Of a DNA stretch of 39,141 bases, positions 1-7,800 are shown in pieces (the stretch's first letter is position 1; each line of letters begins with the position of its first letter). The notes under the pieces are model-generated. The model made no database searches. It was not told the origin of the DNA and worked only from the letters and a program-made list of their open reading frames with translations. The DNA comes from JBEEOW01 sp041191405. Its GTDB lineage: Bacteria; Bacteroidota; Bacteroidia; Cytophagales; UBA9547. The stretch lies in the NCBI GenBank assembly GCA_041191405.1, contig JBEEOW010000032.1, forward strand, positions 1-39,141. The letters are read 5' to 3'. Made by a program: the position numbers and the translations under genes.

Positions 1-85
1 TCAAACTTGAACCTGTATCGATGTGCTCTTTACACACTAAATGTTTGAATGCTTCACTGTATACAACCTTTGTTCTTCCTTCCAT
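1..85 (-). CDS. IS3-type transposase OrfA, N-terminal fragment (runs off the window)
   Basis: An ATG at 83-85 opens a frame that stays open to the window edge (28 codons, starting MEGRTKVVYSEAFKHLV). The pattern of a basic start followed by YSEAFK resembles the N-terminal helix-turn-helix of IS3-family OrfA proteins, which bind the inverted repeats before transposition. It sits immediately inside the presumed IS end. Only the first residues are visible, so the assignment rests on context and a short motif. Confidence 0.4.
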   Translation of the reverse strand, partial: MEGRTKVVYSEAFKHLVCKEHIDTGSSL

Positions 86-125
86 TTTATGCTTACTTTG
101 TGTAAACCTATTTCAGGACAAGACA
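1..125 (-). mobile_element. Terminal part of an IS3-like insertion sequence
   Basis: The leftmost bases, read on the minus strand, begin at about position 125 with TGTCTTGTCCTGAAATAGG and lead after ~40 bp into a transposase-like reading frame. A 5'-TG end followed closely by an orfA start is typical of IS3-family elements. The insertion cuts the reading frame of the gene at 108-497. The other IS end and the target duplication are outside the window, so family and exact boundary are inferred. Confidence 0.5.
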
Positions 126-497
126 GTGTATAGCATTGTGTGCAAACCATTCTGCAAAGTCAATAAACTCCCTAATATGCGAAGGTTGATTTTGATAATA
201 TTCTGTTTTTTTTAAAAATGAATGTTCAATTTTGTTTATAGTAATACTTTCACTAGAGCCATTTAAGGCATTGATACAATAAACTTTAAGGTTATTAGGC
301 TTAAGAGGTAATTTAAACTTCAATTTTTCAGTACCTACAAATCCAGTATCAAGTTTACCGTTATATTTTCTTTGAAAAAATACTAAATCACTATGTTTAT
401 CTTTACCAATTACAAGTAATTTTATTGGCTTTTTAGATGAGATAGTTAAAGTTAATTCATAACCTCTACCCTTATTTTTATCTATTTTATAATACAT
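108..497 (-). pseudogene. Structural-module protein truncated by the IS
   Basis: The frame gives 129 residues, but the last ~5 codons (HCLVLK and stop) are read from the IS end, so only about residues 1-124 are native. The N-terminal ~90 residues alternate hydrophobic and polar residues and look like a beta-sandwich. The native part ends in a helical stretch, REFIDFAEWFAHNA, that looks like the start of a second, now missing, domain. It is the last gene of the leftward virion-module transcript. Function is unknown. Any remainder of the gene should lie beyond the IS to the left. Confidence 0.6.
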
Positions 498-512
498 AGT
501 CTAAAATATTAA

Positions 513-551
513 AATCAGTTCCGGTAAGTATTTAGTTTACCGAAACTGATT
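513..551 (-). terminator. Stem-loop between two structural genes
   Basis: AATCAGTT-C-CGGTAA pairs with TTACCG-A-AACTGATT around a 9-base loop, with a single mismatch in the stem. It fills the gap between the genes at 562-948 and 108-497. In the leftward direction it is followed by an AT-rich run (TTTTAATATTTTAG), so it could be a weak terminator or attenuator. Confidence 0.45.
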
Positions 552-561
552 AGTTTTTAAT

Positions 562-948
562 TTAATTATTGCCGAATTTGACAAAAGCCCAAATTGCTAC
601 AGAGAGAGCCACTACACCACCAATAGTCCAATAAATCCAACTATTGTCTGTTTGTACTTCTTCTTCATTTGAACTAGAACTAATTGAACTAGTACCCATA
701 TCTATTGGTCCTTTACCCATAACTTTGTTATAAATATCAGCCAATGGGCCAAGGCTTTCAATCCACCCCCCTACTTTTTGTGCTGTTGTTTTTTTATCAG
801 CCAAAGATACTCCTAAATCATCTTCAAGGTCAGCGTTGTCATCATTTCCATCAACCCCAATATACAAAGATTTAGGAGCTGGTTGTAATCCAATGTTTGA
901 GTTCATAATTCCAGTAAAACCTGAAATATTTTGAGTACATCCACACAT
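562..948 (-). CDS. Small single-pass membrane protein, putative virion component
   Basis: 128 residues. The N-terminus starts MCGC, the middle is acidic and serine-rich (a run of serines before NEEEVQ), and the C-terminus has one membrane segment, about residues 104-124 (WTIGGVVALSVAIWAFVKF). The architecture, soluble N-terminus with C-terminal anchor, is shared with the next two genes upstream and fits minor membrane proteins of internal-membrane phages. No homologue is recognised. The gap to the upstream gene is only 6 bp, so they are co-transcribed. Confidence 0.65.
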   Translation of the reverse strand: MCGCTQNISGFTGIMNSNIGLQPAPKSLYIGVDGNDDNADLEDDLGVSLADKKTTAQKVGGWIESLGPLADIYNKVMGKGPIDMGTSSISSSSNEEEVQTDNSWIYWTIGGVVALSVAIWAFVKFGNN

Positions 949-954
949 AAATTT

Positions 955-1368
955 TTATTTAAATATTAATACCAATACAATGATTAGAATGGCTATAAAA
1001 CCGAACTTTTTGAGTTGTTTTACCTCATCTTCAATACCTGCAATTTTATTACAAGCACACTTCTTTTTGGGTGCAATTTTGGGATTCGGTACTTTTTCAG
1101 TTTCATTTTCAGTAGCCACTACTTCTTGTTTTTCGTCATCATCAAGGACAATATGACGAACTATATCGTCCTTAAATCTTCGAACATTTTCTTTACTGAT
1201 ATTGATTTTTTGTTTTTCAAAGAAATCAATGGCAGCAACATAATAATTCTTCATTGCAGCTTTGTAAGCTTCAATTTCAGAATCTCGTAAGTCATTCAAG
1301 AATACTTCCTTAATCCAAATTGGGAAATTTTCAGGTACAGGAACTGTAAATAAATTTTGGTTTACCAT
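955..1368 (-). CDS. C-terminally anchored membrane protein, putative virion component
   Basis: 137 residues. Residues 1-60 look helical and charged (LRDSEIEAYKAAMKNYYVAA). A linker with KKKCACNK follows, and the C-terminal ~18 residues (FGFIAILIIVLVLIF) form one hydrophobic helix. It lies in the tight leftward run 2445-108, with 5 bp between it and the upstream gene. The repeated layout of short soluble domain plus tail anchor suggests a membrane-associated virion protein. Function is unknown. Confidence 0.65.
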   Translation of the reverse strand: MVNQNLFTVPVPENFPIWIKEVFLNDLRDSEIEAYKAAMKNYYVAAIDFFEKQKINISKENVRRFKDDIVRHIVLDDDEKQEVVATENETEKVPNPKIAPKKKCACNKIAGIEDEVKQLKKFGFIAILIIVLVLIFK

Positions 1369-1373
1369 TTTAA

Positions 1374-2171
1374 TTATTGTTTAAAGACAAATAAAAGTGC
1401 AATTGCAATTGTTACAAACACAGCTCCTACAATTCCATATTTTACATTTGCAGAAACCTTAGCTCCTGAATTTATAGCTTGAATATCAAGGTTTAACTTT
1501 TCAGTTTGACTTTGAATAACTTGTGCATCAAAAGCTTTTTTACCTGCTAAACCAAGGTTAGTATTAGTTTCTAAATCAGAAGCAGTTAACTTGTTAATGG
1601 CTTCAGTTAATGCTAATACATCAAGTCCTTTTTGTTTATCAAAAGCTCCTTTTCTTACTGACCAAGCATCAAGTTGTGATTGAAATTGTAGTGGATAAGC
1701 ATTTACTAATCCTTCTGCTTCAACCCTTTCCTTTTTAGCAGCATCATAAGTTGTTTTTAAAGAATTAACAGAAAGAACTTTTGCATCGTAAGACGATTTT
1801 GCTCCATCCCTATTTTTTCTAGTTGATTCCCTTCTTGCATTATTTTCAGTTTGCGTAACTCTTCCTCCTAATTCAGAAGAACAAGCTTTTTCTAGCCAGC
1901 CACCGTTACAATTATTATTGAAAAAAGCTAAACGCTTTTCCCAATTTTGCCAATTTTGAAATAATGGTTCAAGTAACTTTTCCTCATTTCTCCATGCAGT
2001 TTCAGCAGTTGTTTCAGCAGTTTTCTTAATTAAAATTTCGCCTTGAAGTCTTGATAATTGATTTGTTGGTGTAGGCTCAGGGAACTGTTTATTTTTAAAC
2101 TCAGTTAGAGTTTTGGTTAATTCTGCTAGGTTTGCAGGAATTATTTGTCCGTTACTTAATGTTGTAGCCAT
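1374..2171 (-). CDS. Helical, tail-anchored protein, putative virion protein
   Basis: 265 residues, nearly all predicted helical by composition (repeated Ala, Glu, Lys and Gln, for example YDAAKKERVEAEGLVNAYP). One membrane helix lies at about residues 244-263 (KYGIVGAVFVTIAIALLFVF). A single cysteine pair (NNNCNGGWLEKACSS) interrupts the helices near residue 90. It is the largest of the membrane-anchored structural candidates and might span between the membrane and an outer shell. That role is inferred from layout only. Confidence 0.65.
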   Translation of the reverse strand: MATTLSNGQIIPANLAELTKTLTEFKNKQFPEPTPTNQLSRLQGEILIKKTAETTAETAWRNEEKLLEPLFQNWQNWEKRLAFFNNNCNGGWLEKACSSELGGRVTQTENNARRESTRKNRDGAKSSYDAKVLSVNSLKTTYDAAKKERVEAEGLVNAYPLQFQSQLDAWSVRKGAFDKQKGLDVLALTEAINKLTASDLETNTNLGLAGKKAFDAQVIQSQTEKLNLDIQAINSGAKVSANVKYGIVGAVFVTIAIALLFVFKQ

Positions 2172-2184
2172 TTTTATAAATAAT

Positions 2185-2445
2185 TTAAACTAAACCACCA
2201 CCAAATAAACTAGCAACCCCAGCCCCCAAACCTCCTAAACCTCCTGAAATGGATTTGATAATTCCACCAGTACTGTTGTCATTTATACCAAGTTGTTTAG
2301 CAAGTTCTACTTTAGCTTTTTCAGCATCAGCCATAGCTTGTTTTTCGCTAACATCATCTTTACTAGTGTAAATAATTGCAAAAGCAACTATACTAGCAAC
2401 AAGTATTAAGCCCCCAGTAATAATTAATATTGTTTCTGTTTTCAT
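2185..2445 (-). CDS. Small membrane protein with glycine-rich tail
   Basis: 86 residues. Residues 4-26 form a membrane helix (ILIITGGLILVASIVAFAII). A short charged helix follows, and the C-terminus has repeated glycines (GGLGGLGAGVASLFGGG) that could be a second membrane-active segment. It is the first gene after the terminator at 2469-2502 and heads the cluster 2445-108. Similar short hydrophobic and glycine-rich proteins occur in membrane-containing phages. No specific family is recognised. Confidence 0.6.
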   Translation of the reverse strand: MKTETILIITGGLILVASIVAFAIIYTSKDDVSEKQAMADAEKAKVELAKQLGINDNSTGGIIKSISGGLGGLGAGVASLFGGGLV

Positions 2446-2468
2446 AATTAAAGCATTTGAGTTTATCC

Positions 2469-2502
2469 AAAAAAAGCCAACCTTTACAGATTGGCTTTTT
2501 TT
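2469..2502 (-). terminator. Intrinsic terminator after the capsid candidate
   Basis: AAAAAAGCCAA pairs with TTGGCTTTTTT around a 10-base loop, with a T run on either strand. It directly follows the stop of the leftward gene 2528-3223 and would separate, or attenuate between, that abundant product and the membrane-protein cluster downstream. Confidence 0.85.
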
Positions 2503-2527
2503 AATTTATTGAATCAAATTTTAATTA

Positions 2528-3223
2528 TTACTCGCCTTGTGCGTTCACAGTAATAACAGACCTGTTTCTCAATGCAGCATTCAACTCGATTTGAGATGCA
2601 ACATAAATCATTAACTGTACTTTACGTGGCACAGATGCAGAGTGAGCTTTAGCAACTTTAACCCAAAGTGTTGTACCACCGTTGATTTCAGTAGCAAAAT
2701 TTTTGGTAGTTAAGAAGGTAGAAATGTTTTGAGAACTTTCTAAGTCCTGGAATGGCTCATAACCTTCATTTGTGATTGCATTACCATCTTTTTTAGTGAT
2801 AATCCAATCAAGTTCTAATTGATTTTGGTCACCAAAAGAATAACGAATACAATCTGTAAAGAATGGTTTACTTCTTGCTTCCTCTTTCAACTCGTTTAAT
2901 TCGTAGTTTTTAGGAGTAACAATAATCCCTCTGCCCGAAGTTGGTAAAGTACCATCTTTATCACGTACAGTATCAAAAGGAATTGCATAATTTTGATTTG
3001 CAGAGAAAAGAGGAACCCATAGGTCGTGTTCATTATCAGTATTGAAAATATCAATAGTGATTGTTTTACGTTTAGAAGAATTGGTAACATTACCTCCAGC
3101 CATACCTGAATATGGAGATGCAGCAATATATTCTTCTCTTTGTCCACCTAAACCTGCACCACCCATGTATGCAGAAATGTGAGCATCAGCTTGAGCTGAT
3201 AATTTTGAAATTTTTGAGTTCAT
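2528..3223 (-). CDS. Candidate major capsid protein
   Basis: 231 residues with no membrane segment. The first ~48 residues are glycine- and alanine-rich and probably flexible (SAYMGGAGLGGQREEY). The rest has many short alternating beta-like stretches (KRKTITIDIFNT, LWVPLFSANQNYAIPF, GIIVTP, QLELDWIITKK, TTLWVKVAK, KVQLMIYVA), as expected for a jelly-roll. It has its own long leader and its own strong terminator, which suits a very abundant product, and it sits among membrane proteins near the ATPase. At ~180 folded residues it would be a single rather than a double jelly-roll. Capsid identity is inference from fold signals and context. Confidence 0.5.
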   Translation of the reverse strand: MNSKISKLSAQADAHISAYMGGAGLGGQREEYIAASPYSGMAGGNVTNSSKRKTITIDIFNTDNEHDLWVPLFSANQNYAIPFDTVRDKDGTLPTSGRGIIVTPKNYELNELKEEARSKPFFTDCIRYSFGDQNQLELDWIITKKDGNAITNEGYEPFQDLESSQNISTFLTTKNFATEINGGTTLWVKVAKAHSASVPRKVQLMIYVASQIELNAALRNRSVITVNAQGE

Positions 3224-3431
3224 CTTAAGTAAGGTCAGGTAGTTATCCCGACAATTAGTGAATGATAAATGATCCGCAATTATTGCGATTAAATTAACAA
3301 GGAACGCTTCAAATTAACGATAAATGTATTTTTTGAGTAAATGCGATTAATAAGTTATTATCGAATCTTCGGAATGTAACACAAACCTATCTAAACAGAT
3401 TAATTTTAACACTTACCAAATTAAATACAGA
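3224..3431 (-). promoter_or_regulatory. Long 5' leader of the capsid candidate
   Basis: 208 bases without a supported reading frame separate the 41-codon gene from the capsid candidate. It contains a perfect palindrome, CGCAAT-T-ATTGCG (3275-3287), and a repeated GATAAATG. It probably carries translation or mRNA-stability signals, or a second promoter. No clear TAnnTTTG box was found. Confidence 0.3.
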
Positions 3432-3557
3432 TTACGCTTCAATTTCAGCAGTTGCTTTTGTTGAGTTTTTGATTTTGTCGTATGCAAACATTGCAATAGC
3501 AGTACCTACAACTACAACTAACAAAGTTGTTCCAATTTGTTTCCAGTCTAAGCCCAT
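3432..3557 (-). CDS. 41-residue single-TM protein, coat-like
   Basis: The frame encodes a short N-terminus (MGLDWKQIG), a membrane helix at about residues 9-26 (TTLLVVVVGTAIAMFAY) and a small basic-then-acidic tail (DKIKNSTKATAEIEA). This organisation is like small phage membrane or coat proteins. It is the first gene of the capsid transcript, about 70 bp after the shared 12-bp motif at 3626-3637, which suggests high late expression. No homologue is recognised. Confidence 0.6.
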   Translation of the reverse strand: MGLDWKQIGTTLLVVVVGTAIAMFAYDKIKNSTKATAEIEA

Positions 3558-3625
3558 GAGTAAAAAGGGTTAATTGTGATTTTTACAGATGCGAATATAC
3601 AAGTGAGCGAAATTTTTTTTTAATA

Positions 3626-3637
3626 TTGGGGTATTTA
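3626..3637 (-). promoter_or_regulatory. Shared 12-bp upstream motif, copy A
   Basis: TTGGGGTATTTA on the plus strand (TAAATACCCCAA in the direction of transcription) lies ~70 bp before the 41-codon gene and the capsid candidate. The identical 12-mer occurs at 17228-17239 and 24486-24497, in both cases before other leftward units. It is probably a binding site or promoter element for a common regulator. Confidence 0.6.
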
Positions 3638-3833
3638 GGGTGTTTTTGACTCAAAGATTGAATCTTTCTGCAATAAAAAATCGTTGAAAGAAGCACTAAA
3701 CATCATTTAAGATGAAGTTATAAATAAATACAACTAACAATTCAATAGTTAGAAGTAACAATTGTCTTGTATTTCCTAATCTTGAAAATCTTGAAAACAA
3801 TTGTATTCATACATTTATAAGAGTTTAGGAAAC

Positions 3834-3864
3834 AAAAAAGCTCCCAAATTAGGGAGCTTTTTTT
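3834..3864. terminator. Intrinsic terminator in a gene-free stretch (3558-4047)
   Basis: AAAAAAGCTCCC pairs with GGGAGCTTTTTT around a 6-base loop. It ends leftward transcription from the gene at 4048-4839. The rest of 3558-4047 holds the motif at 3626-3637 and the presumed promoter of the capsid unit. I see no gene elsewhere in it. The terminator plus empty DNA around 4048-4839 supports that gene being a separate, inserted unit. Confidence 0.85.
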
Positions 3865-4047
3865 ATACCTCAATTCCTATTGACAAAAACAAAACGAATT
3901 AAATTTCTTATCTGCTTTTTCTTTAGTTCGAGCAAAACTTGAATAGTTTTAATTCATTATTTATAGAAGGACAACTAAAATGAAACTTTTGAACCATTAA
4001 GCATTTTATAAAATTAGAAGTAACATATAAGACAATAAATTTTGAAT

Positions 4048-4839
4048 CTATATCTTAAAAAAATTATCAATATGAATTTTTTTGTAATTATCCTTATCAA
4101 TTTTTTTTAACAAGAAAGCAGAAGATATCTGATTATTCTCAAAAACAACCCCCAATTTTTTACCTATTTCAACTTTTTTTATTGGCAAATAAAAAATAAA
4201 ATCAGGAGTGTTCAAATCATACTTCCCTTCGTTTCTATTATTAAAAAGTGAAAAAGAAGTGAAAGTATTCTCAATTTTAAACAAATAACATGAATATTTA
4301 ACATTTCTATAAAGTACACTTTCGATATCTAAAAAATCTAACATATCCACATCATTACCACAAATAATTTTATACTTCCCTAAAATATTACTTTCAGATA
4401 TTGTATTTAAAACTTTATTATTTTCAATTTCTTGAATCAAATCTTTATTAATTTGATTTGTATTTTTTATTTCAATAAGCAGTTTGTCACTAGCTTCTTG
4501 TGTTAAAGGTTTTTTATTTTCTAAGTTCAAAATACTATATTCGTATATATTATTTATTTTTAATAATAACAAAATATTCCATTTTTTAAAATTAGGTAAT
4601 AAAATAATATAGAGGATAGCAAAAAGTAATGGTACAATTGTACTATAATACCATGGATTAAGTTGTTTATTTATATAATTTATAGTTGTTTCATAATTAT
4701 TCGCCTCTGAATTATGAAATAATATTGCAAGAAAAACATTATGATTCCATGAAACAAATGAAATAATATATGAAAAGGTAAAAATATTACCAAGTCTATT
4801 AAATATCTCTTTTATTCCATTTTCTGTTGTTTCCACCAT
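4048..4839 (-). CDS. Two-TM protein of unknown function, moron-like insertion
   Basis: 263 residues, very rich in Ile, Asn and Lys and visibly more AT-rich than its neighbours. There are two N-terminal hydrophobic segments (about residues 20-42, then 65-82, FAILYIILLP), a charged linker around residues 100-145 and a soluble C-terminal domain of alternating beta-like stretches. It has its own terminator (3834-3864) and interrupts the small-membrane-protein clusters. Foreign composition and self-contained layout are typical of phage morons that alter the host, for example in superinfection exclusion or defence. That role is inferred; no domain is recognised. Confidence 0.65.
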   Translation of the reverse strand: MVETTENGIKEIFNRLGNIFTFSYIISFVSWNHNVFLAILFHNSEANNYETTINYINKQLNPWYYSTIVPLLFAILYIILLPNFKKWNILLLLKINNIYEYSILNLENKKPLTQEASDKLLIEIKNTNQINKDLIQEIENNKVLNTISESNILGKYKIICGNDVDMLDFLDIESVLYRNVKYSCYLFKIENTFTSFSLFNNRNEGKYDLNTPDFIFYLPIKKVEIGKKLGVVFENNQISSAFLLKKIDKDNYKKIHIDNFFKI

Positions 4840-4892
4840 TCATATTTGATAATAGTAAACAATATTAATAAATAAATTCTAATTTATTATAT

Positions 4893-5258
4893 TTATTTTA
4901 AAACCTTACTACACTTAAACATTAAACTTTCTTTATCTTTTTCAAAAGTTGAGCCATCAGGACGGATACATTTAACTACCTTTTTGCCAATTTCATGTAC
5001 ATAGTATTTTAGTTCTCGAATTGGCTCGTTTTGATTGGCGTAGTTATACTTAAATTTGTAACTAAACCATTTACCTACCTTAATTTTATCAAATGAAAAA
5101 GGTACATTTTTAGTGTCAATAAATTTAGTTGTTCCCTTTCCGGGTAAACTTTTCTTTATTTGATTATTGTTTTTAAAATATGGGGATAAAAACAAAATAG
5201 CCCAAAGCAAAACCATAACACAAGCTACAATTATTGCTAATTCTTGTAAGTTTATCAT
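4893..5258 (-). CDS. N-terminally anchored membrane protein
   Basis: 121 residues. Residues 5-27 form one membrane helix (ELAIIVACVMVLLWAILFLSP). The soluble remainder is basic and beta-like, with WFSYKFKYNY and a YYVHEIGKKVVKCIRPDGS segment resembling a small SH3-like barrel. It overlaps the upstream gene by 4 bp (ATGA), so the two are translationally coupled. It belongs to the membrane and ATPase group 4.9-7.8 kb. Function is unknown. Confidence 0.65.
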   Translation of the reverse strand: MINLQELAIIVACVMVLLWAILFLSPYFKNNNQIKKSLPGKGTTKFIDTKNVPFSFDKIKVGKWFSYKFKYNYANQNEPIRELKYYVHEIGKKVVKCIRPDGSTFEKDKESLMFKCSKVLK

Positions 5259-5710
5259 AAAATTGATTGAATGAGTTTAAGTAAATATTGGTCTATTGTA
5301 AGGCTATGTGCAAACAAATGAGGTAATGGAAATGTGTAAATAGCAATTATGTAAACCTTGAATTTGATTACATTTTCGATTTTGAAAAATGTAAGTACAT
5401 TATCCATTTTAGATTTTGTACCAACATAATTTGGAGATAATCCTCGTTTTAAATTCAGGCATAAATCAAAATAAAGCCAATACAATAACAAGTAAAATAC
5501 TACTTGTAATACCGTTTCAGTAATTGACTGTGTAGCAATAAGAAAGTAGATTGTATAAACTACAACTCTGATACTTGCAGATTTAAAGTGATTTATTGGC
5601 TCGCCTATTTGAATTTTGTTATAGTCACTATTTAAATGAACAAAAAGCATCGGTATTGCTATGCAATAAAACAGTATTGTATAGCATAATTGATATAGTA
5701 CTTCGCTCAT
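5255..5710 (-). CDS. Polytopic membrane protein
   Basis: 151 residues with about four hydrophobic segments: near 7-24 (LCYTILFYCIAIPMLFV), 45-65 (SIRVVVYTIYFLIA), 68-85 (VLQVVFYLLLYWLYF) and 115-135 (VYIIAIYTFPLPHLF). It overlaps genes on both sides by 1-4 bp. Its position beside the packaging-type ATPase suggests a role in a membrane-embedded virion vertex or DNA-entry channel. This is inference from neighbourhood only. Confidence 0.6.
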   Translation of the reverse strand: MSEVLYQLCYTILFYCIAIPMLFVHLNSDYNKIQIGEPINHFKSASIRVVVYTIYFLIATQSITETVLQVVFYLLLYWLYFDLCLNLKRGLSPNYVGTKSKMDNVLTFFKIENVIKFKVYIIAIYTFPLPHLFAHSLTIDQYLLKLIQSIL

Positions 5711-5928
5711 TATTTACCTCTTAAAGCGTTAAAAATGGCTGCAATAAACCACAGTCCAGGAGTGAACAAAAAGGCAAACAAGCCTAAATTATTCAAAACA
5801 GTTTGTGTTGTACCATGCTCATTGCGAGCGATTGCAAACAAGATGCACGAAAGTACAAACCCAATAAGGACTGCTACTATGTAAATGATTTGCCCTTTTT
5901 TGTTAGGCTTTTGTGGTTGATTATTCAT
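5710..5928 (-). CDS. Small two-TM protein
   Basis: 72 residues with two hydrophobic helices, about 14-33 (IYIVAVLIGFVLSCILFAIA) and 46-66 (LGLFAFLFTPGLWFIAAIF). It starts 7 bp after the ATPase gene and shares one base with the next gene. Small polytopic proteins next to the packaging ATPase are found in tailless internal-membrane phages such as PRD1. No sequence family is recognised. Confidence 0.6.
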   Translation of the reverse strand: MNNQPQKPNKKGQIIYIVAVLIGFVLSCILFAIARNEHGTTQTVLNNLGLFAFLFTPGLWFIAAIFNALRGK

Positions 5929-5935
5929 AAGATTA

Positions 5936-6937
5936 TTATTGTTGTCTAAATAAATATAAATGGCGTTTAATCCAGTTCATTTTAGCAATTTGAGTATTTG
6001 AAACCTTGGTAGATTCGACTACTTTTATTAAAGTTGGTTTACCGTTTTCAATAACTACCTTGTTAAAACTTTTACTCTTATTGTTTTGAGTAGCTTTGGT
6101 TAAGTCGGTCCGGTATTCGGAGGGATTTTCGTCAAGGAATTCATTACAAGCTTTTATAAATTCGGCTTTTGTAATTCCTTTGATGTATCTATCTTTCAGG
6201 AAAACATACAAGTAAAAGCGTTTGTAACTGAGTATTTTTTCTTTCAACTTGGGGTCGGATTCCCAATTTGGGTTTAACCTCTCCAGCTCCATTGCTTTAT
6301 TGTAATAAGCATCAATTGCCAATTGTGCTATTCTTAGTATAGTGTAGAAATTAGCTACCTTGTTTTTAATCTTTTCAAGCGATACACCATCATAATGCAT
6401 ACGAATTACTCGTGTAGATTCATAGTGAATGGGCCTAAGTGGATTAAGCGATTGCAAGTGCATAATACAATCAGCCGAATTGTGTCGAATAGCTTTAAAA
6501 CTCGATTGAATTTCAGTCTTTTCAAAAGAAATTGTATATCGATTAATATCCTCAAAGAGAGCTAATCCACCTCTAAAGTTTTGACAAATGGTAATCATAG
6601 TCAAAAGCATTTGAGGTTGTGTCATTTGTTGCTTAAACTTGGTATATGGAATAATTCTTTTTATTCCAGGACTAAGGCTCCCAAGCAATTTTTCAGACTT
6701 GGTTACAATTCGGGTATTGTGCTTTTTTTCGTTTGCCCTTGCTTCTTGTATTTCAAGAATATCAAAATTTACGGTTGGGTATTGAGCGTATGTATCCTCA
6801 AAATTGGGGTCAAATATCAATACTGTTCTATTTGGGTGTGCTTGGGCATATTGTTCAATGGTTTTTTGCGTGGTGTACGATTTACCACCCCCCATTAAAC
6901 CAGTCGAAATTAATATGTAACATTCCCTTTTTGACAT
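5936..6937 (-). CDS. P9/FtsK-HerA-like packaging ATPase (or Zot-like morphogenesis ATPase)
   Basis: 333 residues. The Walker A motif GLMGGGKS is at 13-20, right at the N-terminus after a beta-strand (YILIST). A Walker B-like LALFED is at 125-130, and a HLQSL sensor glutamine follows (Q162). This order of an early P-loop, hydrophobic-acidic strand and polar sensor fits the genome-packaging ATPases of tailless membrane phages and the related Zot ATPases of filamentous phages. Unlike typical Zot, there is no transmembrane segment after the ATPase domain. The basic C-terminus (KMNWIKRHLYLF) could contact DNA or membrane. Its start overlaps the upstream stop by 1 bp. The genome size and two lysozyme-like genes favour the packaging reading. 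Confidence 0.7.
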   Translation of the reverse strand: MSKRECYILISTGLMGGGKSYTTQKTIEQYAQAHPNRTVLIFDPNFEDTYAQYPTVNFDILEIQEARANEKKHNTRIVTKSEKLLGSLSPGIKRIIPYTKFKQQMTQPQMLLTMITICQNFRGGLALFEDINRYTISFEKTEIQSSFKAIRHNSADCIMHLQSLNPLRPIHYESTRVIRMHYDGVSLEKIKNKVANFYTILRIAQLAIDAYYNKAMELERLNPNWESDPKLKEKILSYKRFYLYVFLKDRYIKGITKAEFIKACNEFLDENPSEYRTDLTKATQNNKSKSFNKVVIENGKPTLIKVVESTKVSNTQIAKMNWIKRHLYLFRQQ

Positions 6938-7800
6938 TACTCTTTAGCTTTATTGCGTTCCTCTAATTCTTTGAATTTTTGGTCTAATCTGCGTAAATAC
7001 AGGTCATTTGATTTCTTAATCTCCATTACCGTTGGGATAATGAAAGCTGCAATCAACAAACCAACCCCAACCAACAACTGAACAGTTGGAGATATTTCGG
7101 CTTGTATGCCCTTTTCCTCACAGAATAAATCCAATGCTGGCTTTATAGTCGCATCGTAATCATCAGGAATTGAAAGTTTCTGCTTTGTTTGCTTGTTTTT
7201 GGCTTCAATTTCAGAAGCGATTTCAAGTTTTAAATTGGTATCAACCTCGTACTTTTCAACAATTTTGGTATCTATGTTTAATACATAAGTACCCATTAAA
7301 TTGGGAAAACCATTTTTAAAATGTTTCCAAATAAAATCAGAAGTACGAACCCCCATTTCCCCTTTGGCTTCGTTCAAGCTTTGAGCATTTGAAGGCATAT
7401 CGGGTATATCCTCGAACTGCATACGCTCCGAAACATCACTTTCTGATGGAGTGATTTTTTCTTCAATAGCAGGAGTTTGAACTTCCTTTATTTGTTTGGT
7501 AAACTCAGGAAATGCAAAAGCCTTTTTAGGGTGTTCAACAACTTCTTGCTGATCCTCAATTGCAGGAGCTTTTTTTAAATCAGAATCAATATTATTAAGC
7601 TGACTTTCGGGATTAATTGCGTATTCACGCTCATTTACTTGTGTATTAAAACCAGCATCTTCGGGGCGTGGACCAACATTATTCATTTCAAAATCCTGAC
7701 CTGAATCGGCTGCCTTAATTACATTTAGGATTTCAGCATCTTCTGAACTTGATACAGTTTCTTGATTTGGGATATTATCCTTTTCTGTACTCATTTTCAA
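6937..7800 (-). CDS. Acidic single-TM protein coupled to the ATPase
   Basis: 287 residues. The first ~140 residues are acidic, Pro/Glu-rich and low complexity, so probably disordered. A folded segment around 150-230 (RTSDFIWKHFKNGFPNLMGTY) follows, then one membrane helix at ~240-260 (VQLLVGVGLLIAAFIIP) and a short charged tail. It overlaps both neighbours: 1 bp with the ATPase and 26 bp with the 7775 gene. Translational coupling to the ATPase suggests a partner that anchors it to the membrane vertex. The function is inferred. Confidence 0.65.
   Translation of the reverse strand: MKMSTEKDNIPNQETVSSSEDAEILNVIKAADSGQDFEMNNVGPRPEDAGFNTQVNEREYAINPESQLNNIDSDLKKAPAIEDQQEVVEHPKKAFAFPEFTKQIKEVQTPAIEEKITPSESDVSERMQFEDIPDMPSNAQSLNEAKGEMGVRTSDFIWKHFKNGFPNLMGTYVLNIDTKIVEKYEVDTNLKLEIASEIEAKNKQTKQKLSIPDDYDATIKPALDLFCEEKGIQAEISPTVQLLVGVGLLIAAFIIPTVMEIKKSNDLYLRRLDQKFKELEERNKAKE

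Noticed and set aside
2896..3147. Second leftward frame inside the capsid candidate
   Set aside because: It is wholly contained in the longer, better-structured frame and has a Leu/Ile-rich shadow composition.
5936..6937. Filamentous-phage Zot protein implying an inovirus
   Set aside because: It lacks the TM after the ATPase domain, there is no pIII-like adsorption protein or rolling-circle Rep, the element is over 36 kb, and it has two transglycosylases. Zot-like ancestry is still kept as an alternative.
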